This document shows positions 6,405 to 15,393 of a stretch of 27,335 nucleotides of DNA, in pieces. The stretch's first letter is position 1. Each line of letters starts with the position of its first letter. The notes under the pieces are model-generated. The model had not been told where the DNA came from. It saw only the letters and a list, made by a program, of their open reading frames with translations, and ran no database searches. A program made the translations under genes and the position numbers. Source of the DNA: Pseudomonadota bacterium (GTDB taxonomy: Bacteria; Pseudomonadota; Gammaproteobacteria; Acidiferrobacterales; UBA6901); contig JAJYEK010000044.1 of the NCBI GenBank assembly GCA_021785795.1, positions 1 to 27,335 of the forward strand. The letters run 5' to 3'.

Positions 6405-9302
6405 ATGGATAACTGGCAAACGATATTTTTGGGGCTGAAACAACTCCCGCGGGAATTGTCCGCTTTCGAGATCGAAGCGTTTTTCACCTTCAGCGCCTCG
6501 GAGCGCGCTGTCATCGAGGCGCGCCGGCGTCCCGATCTGCAATTGGCGCTGGCCCTGCAGATCGGTTTTCTGCGTATGAGCGGACGCCTGCTCGATGCGG
6601 TGCAGATCGTACCACCCGAACTCTGGCGGCACTTGGGCGCGCAGCTTTCGATTGCGCCGCCCGAACTCGCCTCCCTTCGCGCCCTCTACCGGCGCACCAC
6701 GACCTTGCGAGAACACCACCAGATCGTCTGCGAGACGCTCGGTTTTCGCTGGGTGAGCGAACATGAACGGCGTGCCTTGCAACGCGCCATTCGCGAAGAA
6801 CTCGCCCGTACCGGCGATCGCGACCGCTTGCTGCGTTTTGCCAGGCGCTGGCTGTACGAGCATCGCCGCATCATCGTGAATGAGCGCAAGCTTCGCTCGA
6901 TGATCGCCCCCGCCATGCATCAATACGAAGCGCAACTCGGCCGAGACGTTCGCGCGTCAATCGATGCGCCATTGCTCGATCGCTGGCGAAGCGAAATCGT
7001 GAGCGAGCACGACTCGGGCGTCACGATCCAAAATTGGTTCTTCGCACCGCCGGCGAAACACTCGACTCGTCAGATCGATGAAATGCTCGAACGCATCGAG
7101 AAGCTTTATGAACTTGATGTGCATCAACACTTGCAAGAGGCGCCGGAGGGATTGCTGCGCCGCTATGCCAGGCGCCTGGCGAATCGGCCGCCCTCGAGCG
7201 GCGCGCGCATCCGGGAACCGGCGCGCACCGTGGAAATGGCCTACTTCATGCGCTATTGCCTGCTCATCAATACCGACCGGCTGCTGTGGATGGTGCGACG
7301 GCGCATCGCGGACCTCTGGCGCCTCGCCGCCGAGGAGGCCGCGAAAGTCCAAACGCGTTGGATGGATTTGTATCGTGAACTGCTGAACTCGACGACCACC
7401 CTCGCGAACGACGCGACGGTGCCCGATACCGAATTGCGCCAACGCCTGCAGACGCTTATTGCGGACCATCAAAAACGCAAACCGCCGGCACGGGCTCAGC
7501 TGATACGCTCCAAGCTTATCGACGAGATTGCCCCGGTGCGGACGCTGCTCAAGGCGCTCGCACCTCTTCCATGGGCCTCGACTGCGGATCATCCCGTGAC
7601 GGCAGCGATCAGGTTGCTCTCTGGTCTGTATACCCAGAATCAACGACAGTTGCCGGCTGACGTGTCGATGGAATTCGGATCGGTGTGGGACACCGCGATC
7701 AAAGACGACGATCGCCGCCGCGCCTTCCAGGCGCTCGAAGTGGCGACACTCTCTGGGTTGCACCGTGCGCTGAGAAACGGCAGCGTCTGGATCGGGCACA
7801 GCCTGGCGTTTCGGGGCCGCGAGAAGCTCTTTATCCCGGAAAAACGCTGGAAAAACGAGCGTCGCGTGCATTACCGGCGCCTCGGTTTGCCCCTCGATGC
7901 CAAGGCGTTTCTCGATCCCTTAATCGAGCAGGCCAAGAGCGGTGTGGCCGCCGTGGCCAAAGCTGCCGAAGAAGGGCTACTCACCGTCGACGATGAATTG
8001 CACCTCACGCGCCTCAAGGCCGAGGAGGAAGACCCGAAGGTCGAGGCGCTTCGCACCACCCTTGATTCCGCCGTGGGCGATGCCCAATTGCCCGAACTCA
8101 TCCTCGGCGTCGATGCCCAGACACATTTCAGCTGGATCATGCTCGGGCGCGAGCCGCGCTCGCACCAGGAATTGCTCATGGTCTATGCCGGCATCCTCGC
8201 ACACGGCACCGCGATGTCGGCGGCCGAGACCGCGCGCATGATTCCGGGATTGACGGCCAACGCCGTGCGCCAGGCCATGCGTTGGGCATCCCATGAGCGT
8301 CGTTTGCACGAGGCCTCGCGCGCGGTGTTGACCTTCATGCATCGCCATCCGATTACCCAGGCCTGGGGGCGCTCCGATCTTGCCTCCTCGGATATGATGA
8401 GTCTCGATACGAGTAAGCGCGTGTGGCAGGCGCGCATCGATCCGAGACGCCAACAACCGGGGATCGGCGTTTATTCGCACGTGCGCGCCCGCTGGGGCAT
8501 CTTCTGTGCGCAGCCGATCGTCATCAACGAGCGGCAAACCGGGGCGGCGATCGAAGGGGCGATCCGCGAAGAGGAATTCGAGATATCGCAGCTGGCCACG
8601 GACACCCACGGGTGGACCGATTGGGGAATGTGGCACGGTCGCCACGTCGGGGTCGATTTATGTCCGCGCCTGAAAGCGCTGAGCGATCGCCACTTGTATC
8701 TGCCGCGCGGGAGCGCGATCCCGGAGATTCTGAAACCGATTTGCCGCGCGACCCTCGATCTTACGGACACCGCGTTGTTGTGGGATCAATTTATTCATCT
8801 CGCCGCTTCCGTCGACAGCGGCTACAGCAGTGCTGTGAACGTGCTGCGTCACTTTGGTTCCGCCGCGCGCGGCGATGCGCTGTATGATGCCGGCGTGCAA
8901 GGCGGACGCCTGTTGCGCACGATCTTCTTGTGCGATTACTTCGTGAACCCGGTCTTTCGCCGGGAGCTCCTGCGCGTATTGAACCGGGGCGAGGCGACCA
9001 ATACCTTAAAGCGCGCGATCTACGTCGGGCGAATCGCGCCTTATCAAGCCAAGTGCGATGAGGAAATGCAAGCAGTGGCCGATGCGTTGAGTTTGCTCGC
9101 CAACATCGTCATGGCCTGGAATACGGCCCAGATGCAGCGCATTCTCGGCAACAGCCAGGTGCCACCGGAATTGATCGGGCGCATTGCGCCGACCCACATC
9201 GAGGGTCTTAACCTGCGTGGCATCTTTCGTTTTCCGATCGAGGACTACGCTGCGCAACTGCTACCATCGTCGATCGGCAAGACCGTCAAACGGAGTCTAT
9301 GA
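6405..9302 (+). CDS. tnpA: Tn3-family transposase (IS1071-like)
   Basis: 965 residues from ATG 6405, chosen because TTTGGAGGGG lies directly upstream and MDNWQTIFLGLKQLPRELS matches the usual start of IS1071-type transposases; an ATG at 6369 is inside weaker context. Length is close to the about 970 residues of that group. Recognisable stretches: FARRWLYEHRRIIV and PAKHSTRQIDEML in the DNA-binding half, and in the catalytic half GVDAQTHFSW (first acidic residue), CPRLKALSDRHLY, and LNRGEATNTLKRAIYVGRI (carrying the conserved Glu). It is an intact DDE transposase that forms cointegrates; with no resolvase in the element, resolution would rely on homologous recombination or host functions. Confidence 0.95.
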   Translation: MDNWQTIFLGLKQLPRELSAFEIEAFFTFSASERAVIEARRRPDLQLALALQIGFLRMSGRLLDAVQIVPPELWRHLGAQLSIAPPELASLRALYRRTTTLREHHQIVCETLGFRWVSEHERRALQRAIREELARTGDRDRLLRFARRWLYEHRRIIVNERKLRSMIAPAMHQYEAQLGRDVRASIDAPLLDRWRSEIVSEHDSGVTIQNWFFAPPAKHSTRQIDEMLERIEKLYELDVHQHLQEAPEGLLRRYARRLANRPPSSGARIREPARTVEMAYFMRYCLLINTDRLLWMVRRRIADLWRLAAEEAAKVQTRWMDLYRELLNSTTTLANDATVPDTELRQRLQTLIADHQKRKPPARAQLIRSKLIDEIAPVRTLLKALAPLPWASTADHPVTAAIRLLSGLYTQNQRQLPADVSMEFGSVWDTAIKDDDRRRAFQALEVATLSGLHRALRNGSVWIGHSLAFRGREKLFIPEKRWKNERRVHYRRLGLPLDAKAFLDPLIEQAKSGVAAVAKAAEEGLLTVDDELHLTRLKAEEEDPKVEALRTTLDSAVGDAQLPELILGVDAQTHFSWIMLGREPRSHQELLMVYAGILAHGTAMSAAETARMIPGLTANAVRQAMRWASHERRLHEASRAVLTFMHRHPITQAWGRSDLASSDMMSLDTSKRVWQARIDPRRQQPGIGVYSHVRARWGIFCAQPIVINERQTGAAIEGAIREEEFEISQLATDTHGWTDWGMWHGRHVGVDLCPRLKALSDRHLYLPRGSAIPEILKPICRATLDLTDTALLWDQFIHLAASVDSGYSSAVNVLRHFGSAARGDALYDAGVQGGRLLRTIFLCDYFVNPVFRRELLRVLNRGEATNTLKRAIYVGRIAPYQAKCDEEMQAVADALSLLANIVMAWNTAQMQRILGNSQVPPELIGRIAPTHIEGLNLRGIFRFPIEDYAAQLLPSSIGKTVKRSL

Positions 9303-9342
9303 AGGAGTTCCAAAACGTCGAAAAGCCGCTATTTCCGCGACC

Positions 9343-9442
9343 GATCAGAAACGGCTTGAAATACGGAGGGTTAGCGACGACGGATGCTGGAATTGCCGAT
9401 GAATCCTACCGTACGTTAGTGCAGGGAAAACGAGACTACCCC
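9343..9442 (-). repeat. Right terminal inverted repeat (100 bp)
   Basis: Perfect reverse complement of 6260-6359, beginning 40 bp after the transposase stop and ending in CCCC at 9442. Confidence 0.95.
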
Positions 9443-9633
9443 AAATCCCGAAGCTGCTGCACCTGGCCGGCCGGGTGCCGCTGGGTCTGATCGCCGCGAG
9501 CGGCGTGCTGGCCGGTACCTTTGCCTACCTGAGCACCTGGTTCCTGATGCGATATTTCCGACGGCACGACGTCGCCGCACTGCGCCCGTTTGGCTGGTAT
9601 TGCTTGGGCGCGGGACTGGCGGGACTGGCCTAG
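9443..9633 (+). pseudogene. uppP: C-terminal remnant of an undecaprenyl-diphosphatase-like gene, cut by the IS
   Basis: In the frame starting at 9445 the sequence reads IPKLLHLAGRVPLGL, then FAYLSTWFLMRYFRRH, then LRPFGWYCLGAGL, ending at TAG 9631-9633. This looks like the last two membrane helices of UppP/BacA, which recycles the lipid carrier of cell-wall synthesis; the RYFRRH and FGWY parts are typical. The first about 200 residues are missing because the IS end replaces them. There is no start codon or ribosome binding site, so it is a dead fragment. Confidence 0.6.
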
Positions 9634-9776
9634 AAACTGCTGTGATCTTTCGTGTTGACCTCGACATCGGCAGCGCGGATCTCGGGCGCTACACCGACGC
9701 GTCGCACGTTCGGATCCCATGTGCTTCGTCCGTCGCCGTGCACCCGCCGCGGACTACTCGCCACCGCTTCGCTCCG

Positions 9777-9875
9777 TGGCGCGCAGCGGAAGAGTTCAGC
9801 TTCGCCCTGACCGTCGTATTGACACCGGCCGTCATCGTGTAAGCGGGCCAGCGGTTGCTAAAAGCGCACGAAAGC
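9777..9875 (+). pseudogene. Middle-part fragment of an uppP-like gene with in-frame stop
   Basis: The frame from 9777 reads WRAAEEFSFALTVVLTP, then AVIV, a TAA stop (9840-9842), then AGQRLLKAHES. The EFSFAL pattern is that of the helix after the phosphate-binding loop of UppP. In a normal gene this part precedes the C-terminal part, but here it lies about 145 bp downstream of it, so the pieces are out of order: rearrangement, or remains of a second copy. It is certainly not functional. The identity rests on about 30 residues. Confidence 0.4.
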
Positions 9876-10140
9876 GTACGGCGCATACCGGCCATCGGAA
9901 ATGATCGCGCTCACGAGCTACGGAACATCGCGCCGCGTGTGCCTGGCGAATTGCTATGTTCGCACCCCGCGGACGCCGGTGCGCTGTGTTCCCGACGTCA
10001 GTCCAAGCCGGCCACCGATTCCGGAACATGCCGGGCCACCGTTCCGGTCCATGCCGACCCGGGGGGCCATGAGGCGGTAGCTCGCGTTAAAGTCGGCGGC
10101 GCTGCGAGACATATTCGTTCGGCACGACGCTGTCCCAATT
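9876..10140. other. Gene-free stretch between uppP debris and the tRNA-like fragment
   Basis: Open frames here are short, lack ribosome binding sites and resemble nothing I recognise. It is probably decayed island DNA. Confidence 0.4.
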
Positions 10141-10202
10141 TTGTCCCGGGGTGAGACGGGGTGAGACTGGATATAAGCCAATTGAAATGGGTTTTGGGCG
10201 CG

Positions 10203-10310
10203 GGCAAGCGATGCAAGTAATTGAATATAAACACGCCCTACTTCCCCCTGTCCCACTCAAAATCTGGTGGGAGCGATCCCGTGTCGGTTCGATTCCGACC
10301 CCCGGTACCA
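10203..10310 (+). other. Island end with 3' part of a tRNA-Leu gene (att-like), copy 1
   Basis: Bases 10255-10310 reproduce the 3' half of a tRNA-Leu: anticodon loop with CAA (10258-10260), 3' anticodon stem TCTGG, a long variable arm (GGGA/TCCC), T-arm GTCGG-TTCGATT-CCGAC, acceptor strand CCCCGGT, A and CCA (10308-10310). The matching 5' half (acceptor, D-arm, 5' anticodon stem) is absent and replaced by AT-richer sequence that includes GGCAAGCGATGCAAGTA (10203-10219). This is the structure left when an element integrates at a tRNA 3' end. A related copy lies at 22219-22308. The fragment is not a working tRNA. Confidence 0.7.
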
Positions 10311-10331
10311 ATCCAATCAAGGGGGTGCAGT

Positions 10332-10348
10332 GATGTGGCCCTTTTGAT
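10332..10348 (+). repeat. 17-bp direct repeat, left copy flanking the N-ATPase operon
   Basis: GATGTGGCCCTTTTGAT, identical to 17339-17355 in the same orientation. It lies 22 bp after the CCA of the tRNA-Leu fragment and about 180 bp beyond the end of atpG. Confidence 0.75.
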
Positions 10349-10383
10349 CTCGGGTTGTGAAACATCACGGTATTATATTCGAT

Positions 10384-10530
10384 ATGCCAAGCGCCGGTGC
10401 GGCCGAGTCGAGCAAACTTAGCACCCAGTCGACCCGTGTCCGAGTAGGCGAGGACGGCAATATCCTCGTCTACTCGGACACGGAAATCATTGACATTAAT
10501 TTTAATCTCGATCCTCTCGGTCGTCGCTAA
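10384..10530 (+). CDS. Possible 48-residue small protein, convergent with atpG
   Basis: ATG 10384 to TAA 10528-10530 encodes a 48-residue peptide starting MPSAGAAESSKLS and ending [13 protein letters not shown]; codon use looks protein-like. The frame is open upstream to a GTG at 10357, which would add nine residues. No good Shine-Dalgarno site precedes either start. The stop overlaps the atpG stop region tail to tail by 4 bp. The middle of the frame is also a long perfect hairpin, which makes chance or RNA-structure explanations plausible. No family recognised. Confidence 0.3.
   Translation: MPSAGAAESSKLSTQSTRVRVGEDGNILVYSDTEIIDINFNLDPLGRR
10434..10483. terminator. Very long hairpin downstream of the N-ATPase operon
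   Basis: CCGTGTCCGAGTAG (10434-10447) pairs perfectly with CTACTCGGACACGG (10470-10483). After one G-U pair (10448/10469) the stem continues with CGAGGA/TCCTCG, giving about 21 bp and an 8-nt loop. It starts 43 bp past the atpG stop, where a terminator or a 3'-end stabilising structure would be expected for the nine-gene operon. There is no clear U-run on either side, so intrinsic termination is not certain. Confidence 0.5.
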
Positions 10531-11414
10531 GGCCCCGTCAGCGCCTCGAAGCCGGAGACGACATCGAACAATTCCTCGTCGATACCGCTCTGACGCAGGC
10601 GGTGAAACGTCCGGTTCAGTTCCTCTAGCAGTTCGTCGATATTTTTTTCAGCGCGTTGCATCGCAGCCAAGCGGCTGGCGTTTTCGCTTGCCAGGGATTC
10701 AGCGCACGTCCTGAAAAGGGAGACAAAAAGATATTCGCGAACGAACACCAGCAGCGTCCGCTCCCCACCATTCATGACCTCGGGCAAATTTCCAGTCGGC
10801 CAGCGGATTGTAGCCAGATCGCGCCGCCAGACGTCGTCCAGCGGCAGCAGCCGTTGACTTACGGGTGTATAAATCGCGCCGGACTTGGGGCGGTTATGAA
10901 AAAGGTAAACCTGCGCGATCTCGCCCTTTTCACGATGCGTTTCTATTTCGATCAGAATCTGTCCAACCAACAACGTAATCGCGCTAATGGAATTCGGCAG
11001 GATGAAGCATTCCCCCGGTAGTAGGTCGGTGTCCGCGAGGCGCGACTGGATGCGCTCGCCGACCGCCCAGACGGTCTTTTTACCCGGCAGATTTCCCAGC
11101 GTATTCACGACAAACTCCACCATCACATCATTGAATTGGCCAACCAGTCCTTGGTCAGAACCAAACACGACCGCACCAATCGTCCCTGCTTCCTTCTGCT
11201 CCGCCCGCGCCGTGGCAGCAGGTGGTTCAGCCTGCCGGAAACACGCGACCAAGCCCAGTTGCACCGTCCGATAATAATCATCCAAGGAGCGCACGGCGCT
11301 CTCGTATTGCCCAATACTTGACGCGGCCATCGCCTTCATCGTGCGCACTACGGATTCGAGTTCACCGGCGCTGGCGATCTTGCGGCGCAGGTTCGCGGCG
11401 GTATCACTCACCAT
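10527..11414 (-). CDS. atpG: N-ATPase gamma subunit
   Basis: 295 residues, the central shaft coupling the c-ring to the alpha3beta3 head. The N-terminal helix with [21 protein letters not shown] corresponds to the conserved N-terminal coiled-coil strand of gamma. A middle Rossmann-like part includes [16 protein letters not shown], and the C-terminal helix [29 protein letters not shown] completes the coiled coil. Divergent from housekeeping gamma (which carries a G-L-C-G motif at the [10 protein letters not shown] site), as expected for the N-type. Its start overlaps the atpA stop by 7 bp. Last gene of the operon. Confidence 0.92.
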   Translation of the reverse strand: MVSDTAANLRRKIASAGELESVVRTMKAMAASSIGQYESAVRSLDDYYRTVQLGLVACFRQAEPPAATARAEQKEAGTIGAVVFGSDQGLVGQFNDVMVEFVVNTLGNLPGKKTVWAVGERIQSRLADTDLLPGECFILPNSISAITLLVGQILIEIETHREKGEIAQVYLFHNRPKSGAIYTPVSQRLLPLDDVWRRDLATIRWPTGNLPEVMNGGERTLLVFVREYLFVSLFRTCAESLASENASRLAAMQRAEKNIDELLEELNRTFHRLRQSGIDEELFDVVSGFEALTGP

Positions 11415-12961
11415 TTCTCCTTGAATTCCTGCTTGAGCTGAAAATGTACTAGTGCATTGCGGGCGATCCTGATAATCGTTGCCCGATCTTCGTCGCTCAA
11501 TTTTTCGGCGGTGTCGAATCGCGCGCGCACTTCGGCCGGGATGTACGCCGCCGACTCGCGCACGACGTGCTCGGCACCGGTCATCCGGTCAAGTGGCACA
11601 CTGTCAAAGAGTCCCGCGGTCAACGCCAGCAACACAGCGATTTGTGCGGCCACGGACACCGGCGCGAATTCCGGCTGCTTGAGGCAGGCACGGATTCGCC
11701 GCCCGTGCTCGATGATTTTGTGTGTATTTTCATCCAGCCGCGCGCCAAAGCGGGCAAAGGTTTCCAACTCCTCAAACTGGGCGTAGGCGAGCTTGAGGTC
11801 GCCCGTCACGGCACGGTAGGCCGCGCGTTGCGCCTTGCCGCCGACGCGCGAGACGGATTTGCCGACATCGACCGCAGGCAGCAAGCCTAATTCGAATAGC
11901 GACGGCGAGAGGTAAATCTGCCCGTCAGTGATGGAAATCAGGTTGGTCGGAATGTAGGCGGAAATATCCTGCGCTTCGGTTTCGATAATAGGCAGCGCCG
12001 TCAGCGATCCGCCGCCGAGTTCCGGGCGCAAGTGCGTTGCGCGCTCCAGCAGCCGCGAGTGTATGTAAAAGATGTCGCCGGGAAAAGCTTCTCGGCCGGG
12101 TGGGCGACGCAACAGCAGAGACAGCTCGCGATAGGCGCGCGCATGATGCGTGAGGTCGTCGTAAACAATCAGCACGTCGCGGCCTTGTTCCGTGAAATGT
12201 TCCGCGATACTGGTCGCGGCGTAAGGTGCGATGTAGGCGAGGCCGGGCGGATCGTTGCCTTCGGTTACGACCACGATCGTGTAATCCATTGCGCCTTTTT
12301 CGCGCAGGGCGGCGACCACTTTGGCCACGCCGGACGCGCGCTGGCCAATGGCACAATAAACGCACAGCACATTTTGGTCGCGTTGATTGAGAATCGTGTC
12401 GAGCGCGATCGCGGTCTTGCCTGTCTGCCGGTCACCGACGATCAGTTCGCGTTGGCCGCGCCCGATGGGGATGAGCGCATCGATGACCTTGATACCGGTT
12501 TGCAAAGGTATAGTGACGGACGCGCGATCCATGATGTGCGGTGCCGTGCGTTCAATGGGTAGGCGCGCGCTGGAAACCACCGGGCCATTGCCGTCCAGAG
12601 GCCGACCCAATGGATTAATAATGCGTCCGATCGATCCGTCTCCCACCGGCACGTCCATTACGTGCCCCCTGCGTTCGACTTCATCGCCCGCATGCAACTG
12701 CCAGTAGTCGCCAAGCAGAACGACGCCGATTTCGTCTTCATCGACGTTGAATGCGATGCCATACAAATCGCCGGGAAACTTCAGCACCTCCTCAAAACCC
12801 ACGCCGGGGAGGCCCGACACTTTTGCGATGCCCGTGGCGATGCTGGTGATCGTGCCCACTTCCCGTGGCGTCAGTTGCGGCGCAAAGGCTTCCCGCGCTT
12901 GACGCATTCCCGGAAACACGCTGTCAAACACGCGCTTCAGGCTTTTAGGCTCCATGTTCAT
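11408..12961 (-). CDS. atpA: N-ATPase alpha subunit
   Basis: 517 residues, the non-catalytic nucleotide-binding subunit. The P-loop is GDRQTGKTA (176-184). Other conserved stretches are [78 protein letters not shown] (within which short family blocks are clear), and [14 protein letters not shown]. The start at 12961 overlaps the end of atpF by 17 bp; an in-frame ATG two codons later (12955) is possible. It ends 7 bp inside atpG. Close to the usual alpha length of about 510. Confidence 0.95.
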   Translation of the reverse strand: MNMEPKSLKRVFDSVFPGMRQAREAFAPQLTPREVGTITSIATGIAKVSGLPGVGFEEVLKFPGDLYGIAFNVDEDEIGVVLLGDYWQLHAGDEVERRGHVMDVPVGDGSIGRIINPLGRPLDGNGPVVSSARLPIERTAPHIMDRASVTIPLQTGIKVIDALIPIGRGQRELIVGDRQTGKTAIALDTILNQRDQNVLCVYCAIGQRASGVAKVVAALREKGAMDYTIVVVTEGNDPPGLAYIAPYAATSIAEHFTEQGRDVLIVYDDLTHHARAYRELSLLLRRPPGREAFPGDIFYIHSRLLERATHLRPELGGGSLTALPIIETEAQDISAYIPTNLISITDGQIYLSPSLFELGLLPAVDVGKSVSRVGGKAQRAAYRAVTGDLKLAYAQFEELETFARFGARLDENTHKIIEHGRRIRACLKQPEFAPVSVAAQIAVLLALTAGLFDSVPLDRMTGAEHVVRESAAYIPAEVRARFDTAEKLSDEDRATIIRIARNALVHFQLKQEFKEKW

Positions 12962-13763
12962 TCGCGCTTTGCTCGGTCTCGGACTCGGCCTTGGCTTCAG
13001 GATTGGGTTGCGTTTTCAGCAGTTCGTCGACGCCCTTTCCCAGCGACGCGAGATAATCTGCGATACTCCATGCCACCTTTTGTCCATTCGTGCTGATCTC
13101 AATACCGCTGATCAGATCCGGCGCGGTCTCGAACTGAACTTGCTTCTCCTTGCCAAGTGTTTCTTTGACCGCAGTTTCAATTGCGGCGCGCTGTGCCGAT
13201 GGCAGGATGAAGGTAGTGCGAACGAGCAGTGGACTGGATGACCCCTTAAAGGCCGACTTCAGGCCGGCCATCCCCGCATCGTCCAGCTCACGCAAACGGC
13301 GAAGGAACACGTCAACCATGCGCTCTTCCAAAGTTGTCCCGGCGAGATCGGCCAGCGCCTTGCGTGCAATGGCAAATACTTCCTCCCGTGCGCGGTGGGT
13401 GAGCGCTTTGCTCAAGCTCCGCTGTTCGCTTCTCAGCGCCTCCTGCCGCTTGGCGCGCAAGCCGTCGGACTCCTGCCGTGCTGCATCGAGCAGCCGCAGA
13501 CGTTCAGCTTTCGCCGCGTCCATCGCCTGACTTAAGAGCGTGGCGCGCTGCTGCTCGAATACCTCGTTCTTGTACTGAAACGCATCGCGCTCCTTTTGGG
13601 CTTCGGTTTTTTTCGCGGCGGCGTCTGCTAGCTCCGTGGCGATCCGCTTCTCCCGTGCGTCGATGGCGTTGAGAATGGGCCGGTAAAGGAAGCGCTTCAA
13701 CAACCAGACCAGAATGAGGAAGTTGATGACTTGCGCAACGACAGTAAACCAATCGATCAGCAT
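12945..13763 (-). CDS. atpF: N-ATPase b subunit (peripheral stalk, long form)
   Basis: 272 residues. One N-terminal membrane helix (about 5-26, [21 protein letters not shown]) leads into a long charged coiled coil (about 30-140), followed by a globular C-terminal part with [21 protein letters not shown]. That C-terminal part resembles a delta-like domain (compare GGIRAQVGDRVLDGSV-type ends of delta). The gene is much longer than the usual about 156-residue b. The operon has no separate delta gene, which fits the known N-ATPase arrangement where the b protein takes over the delta role. Starts 3 bp after atpE. Confidence 0.9.
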   Translation of the reverse strand: MLIDWFTVVAQVINFLILVWLLKRFLYRPILNAIDAREKRIATELADAAAKKTEAQKERDAFQYKNEVFEQQRATLLSQAMDAAKAERLRLLDAARQESDGLRAKRQEALRSEQRSLSKALTHRAREEVFAIARKALADLAGTTLEERMVDVFLRRLRELDDAGMAGLKSAFKGSSSPLLVRTTFILPSAQRAAIETAVKETLGKEKQVQFETAPDLISGIEISTNGQKVAWSIADYLASLGKGVDELLKTQPNPEAKAESETEQSANEHGA

Positions 13764-13766
13764 GAC

Positions 13767-14048
13767 TCATTTACCCGCCGCATGGGCAATGACGTGGCTC
13801 CAGAACGGGTTGGCAAAAATGAGAATCATCGAGACCACGAAGCAGTAGATCGCAATGGACTCGATCATTGCCAGGCCCACAAACAAGGTGCGTGTGATCG
13901 TCGTTGCGGCATCGGGCTGCTGCGCCAACGAACTCAATGCCGTGGCGACCGCACGCCCTTCGCCGAGCGCAGGTCCGATGCTCCCCAGGGCGATCGTCAG
14001 GCCGGCGGTGACGATTGAAGCGATTGCGATAAGTGTCATGCTATCCAT
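13767..14048 (-). CDS. atpE: N-ATPase c subunit (rotor ring)
   Basis: 93 residues from ATG 14048, which has AAAGGA upstream; a frame reaching back to 14114 only reads through the atpB end. Two membrane helices form a hairpin: MTLIAIASIVTAGLTIALG and TLFVGLAMIESIAIYCFVV. Glu63 is the ion-carrying carboxylate. Aligned to the Na+-binding c subunit of Ilyobacter tartaricus (Gln32, Glu65, Ser66, Tyr70), this protein has Glu30, Glu63, Ser64 and Tyr68: the Ser and Tyr ligands are kept and the Gln is replaced by a second Glu (GEG, 29-31). This suggests a Na+ or modified H+ site; the transported ion cannot be decided here. Confidence 0.93.
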   Translation of the reverse strand: MDSMTLIAIASIVTAGLTIALGSIGPALGEGRAVATALSSLAQQPDAATTITRTLFVGLAMIESIAIYCFVVSMILIFANPFWSHVIAHAAGK

Positions 14049-14079
14049 GGTGCGTCCTTTTGTGGTTGACGTAGTGGTT

Positions 14080-14769
14080 TCAGTCCTCGGGCCTTGGCTC
14101 CGGCTTGCGGGCACGCGTGGCAGCCGCGATGTAAACCGTGGCCAAGATACTGAAGATGTAAGCTTGTACCATACCGATCAGCAGTCCGAGCGCACTCATG
14201 GCGATCGGGAAGATGAAAGGTGTGATAATCAGCAAAATGGCGAGAATCATCGTCCCGCTCATCATGTTGCCGAACAGACGGACGGCCAGGGCCAAGGTGC
14301 GCGAGAGTTCGCTGATGATGTTGAACGGCAACATGATAAACGTCGGTTTCAAGTAGGCTCTAAGATATCCGCCCAGCCCGCAATCCTCGATGCCGAACAG
14401 CGGCACAGCCACAAATACACAGATCGCCAGCGCCGCAGTGGTCGAGAGCGAACCGGTCGGTGGCTCATAGCCGGGAACGATGGTAAAGAGGCTCGCCATC
14501 GCGATAAACAGGAACAACGTACCCAGAAAGCCGAGATATTTCTCCGGCCGCCGCAGGCCGACCTCTGCGATTTGCTGGTTAATGGCGGTGACGACGATTT
14601 CCAGGAGATTCTGCCAGCGGGAACGCTGCAGACCCGTGGAAAGTTTGTGCGTGACGAGTTTTGAACCGACCGCCAGAACGAACATCAGTCCCCACGTGAA
14701 AGCGATCGTGGCGTTGAGCTTGAGAAACCCATGTTGCCAGAAGATGATGTCGTCGGGGCTAAGGTGCAT
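14080..14769 (-). CDS. atpB: N-ATPase a subunit
   Basis: 229 residues, membrane stator half-channel. The conserved helix reads NIISELSRTLALAVRLFGNMMSG; Arg in VRLFGN is the essential arginine facing the c-ring. About five membrane segments are visible, and the C-terminal helix LIGMVQAYIFSILATVYI is typical of subunit a. It starts 11 bp inside atpR and is followed after 31 bp by atpE. Confidence 0.94.
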   Translation of the reverse strand: MHLSPDDIIFWQHGFLKLNATIAFTWGLMFVLAVGSKLVTHKLSTGLQRSRWQNLLEIVVTAINQQIAEVGLRRPEKYLGFLGTLFLFIAMASLFTIVPGYEPPTGSLSTTAALAICVFVAVPLFGIEDCGLGGYLRAYLKPTFIMLPFNIISELSRTLALAVRLFGNMMSGTMILAILLIITPFIFPIAMSALGLLIGMVQAYIFSILATVYIAAATRARKPEPRPED

Positions 14770-15070
14770 GACTGGCCTTCTGTGCCAATTGGCTTGGCTG
14801 TTCCGCTACTTGGGTGAGCCGCGTCACGATAAGGCGCGCGATGATAAACCCGAGTAGGCCCGCTAACAACCTCTTCCAATTGCCTCCCAAGACAAAATAG
14901 AACCCAAGCAGAACGATGCACGTCCGCAGCAACATGCTGCCGAGGAACCAAAGCACCACCCGTTTAGACGAAACGCCCTGACGAACCGTCCACCAAAGAC
15001 CACCGAAAAAAATCGCTCCGAGCAAAACGCCCGCAACCAAAGCGGACGCCAGACTCAACGGTTCATTCAT
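14759..15070 (-). CDS. atpR: N-ATPase accessory membrane protein AtpR
   Basis: 103 residues from ATG 15070, which has GAGGAGA at a good distance; it overlaps atpQ's stop by 8 bp. Three hydrophobic segments (SALVAGVLLGAIFFGGLWW, VVLWFLGSMLLRTCIVLLGFY, LLAGLLGFIIARLIV). AtpR occurs only in N-type operons, between atpQ and atpB, and is proposed to help assemble the c-ring or pass ions; Arg residues inside helices (LLRTC, IIARL) are the feature of this family. Identification rests mainly on position and hydropathy pattern. Confidence 0.85.
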   Translation of the reverse strand: MNEPLSLASALVAGVLLGAIFFGGLWWTVRQGVSSKRVVLWFLGSMLLRTCIVLLGFYFVLGGNWKRLLAGLLGFIIARLIVTRLTQVAEQPSQLAQKASHAP

Positions 15071-15393
15071 GGTTATTCTCCTCTTGCTCACGTATTTCCC
15101 TGTCTTCCTTAGCCACCCAATGCCACGCAGTAAAGCAACCGAGACCCAAGCCGATGGCCAGCAGCATGAGTGTCCAGGAATGGCTCCCTGGATAGTGCTT
15201 GTCTACCCAAAGTCCGAGTGCCGCGCCGAGCAGCGTTGGCACCGCCACCGACCAGCCAACCAGGCCCATCATGCCCAAGCCGGACCAGACGGTCTGCGTG
15301 ACATGACGTTGCGCCTTGAGCTTGCGCGCCGCTTTCTCGCCCACCTGATGGCTGAATTCCGTTTTGCCCGCCGTGGATTTCGCTTCCGGTTCT

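Larger units (their letters stand above)
6260..9442 (+). mobile_element. IS1071-like Tn3-family insertion sequence
   Basis: A 3183-bp element beginning GGGGTAGTCTCG and ending with its reverse complement. The terminal inverted repeats are identical over 100 bp, far longer than the 38-bp repeats of ordinary Tn3 transposons and close to the about 110-bp repeats known for IS1071. The only gene is the transposase; no resolvase or passenger gene is present, as in IS1071. The outside flanks are GACCC (6255-6259) and AAATC (9443-9447), so there is no 5-bp target duplication. This suggests a deletion or recombination next to the element after insertion. The left end is next to merR, the right end inside a broken uppP gene. 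Confidence 0.93.

Noticed and set aside
10087..10368. Minus-strand 93-codon frame with GIEPTRDRSH
   Set aside because: This GIEP-type peptide is the antisense translation of a tRNA T-arm, a common false gene.
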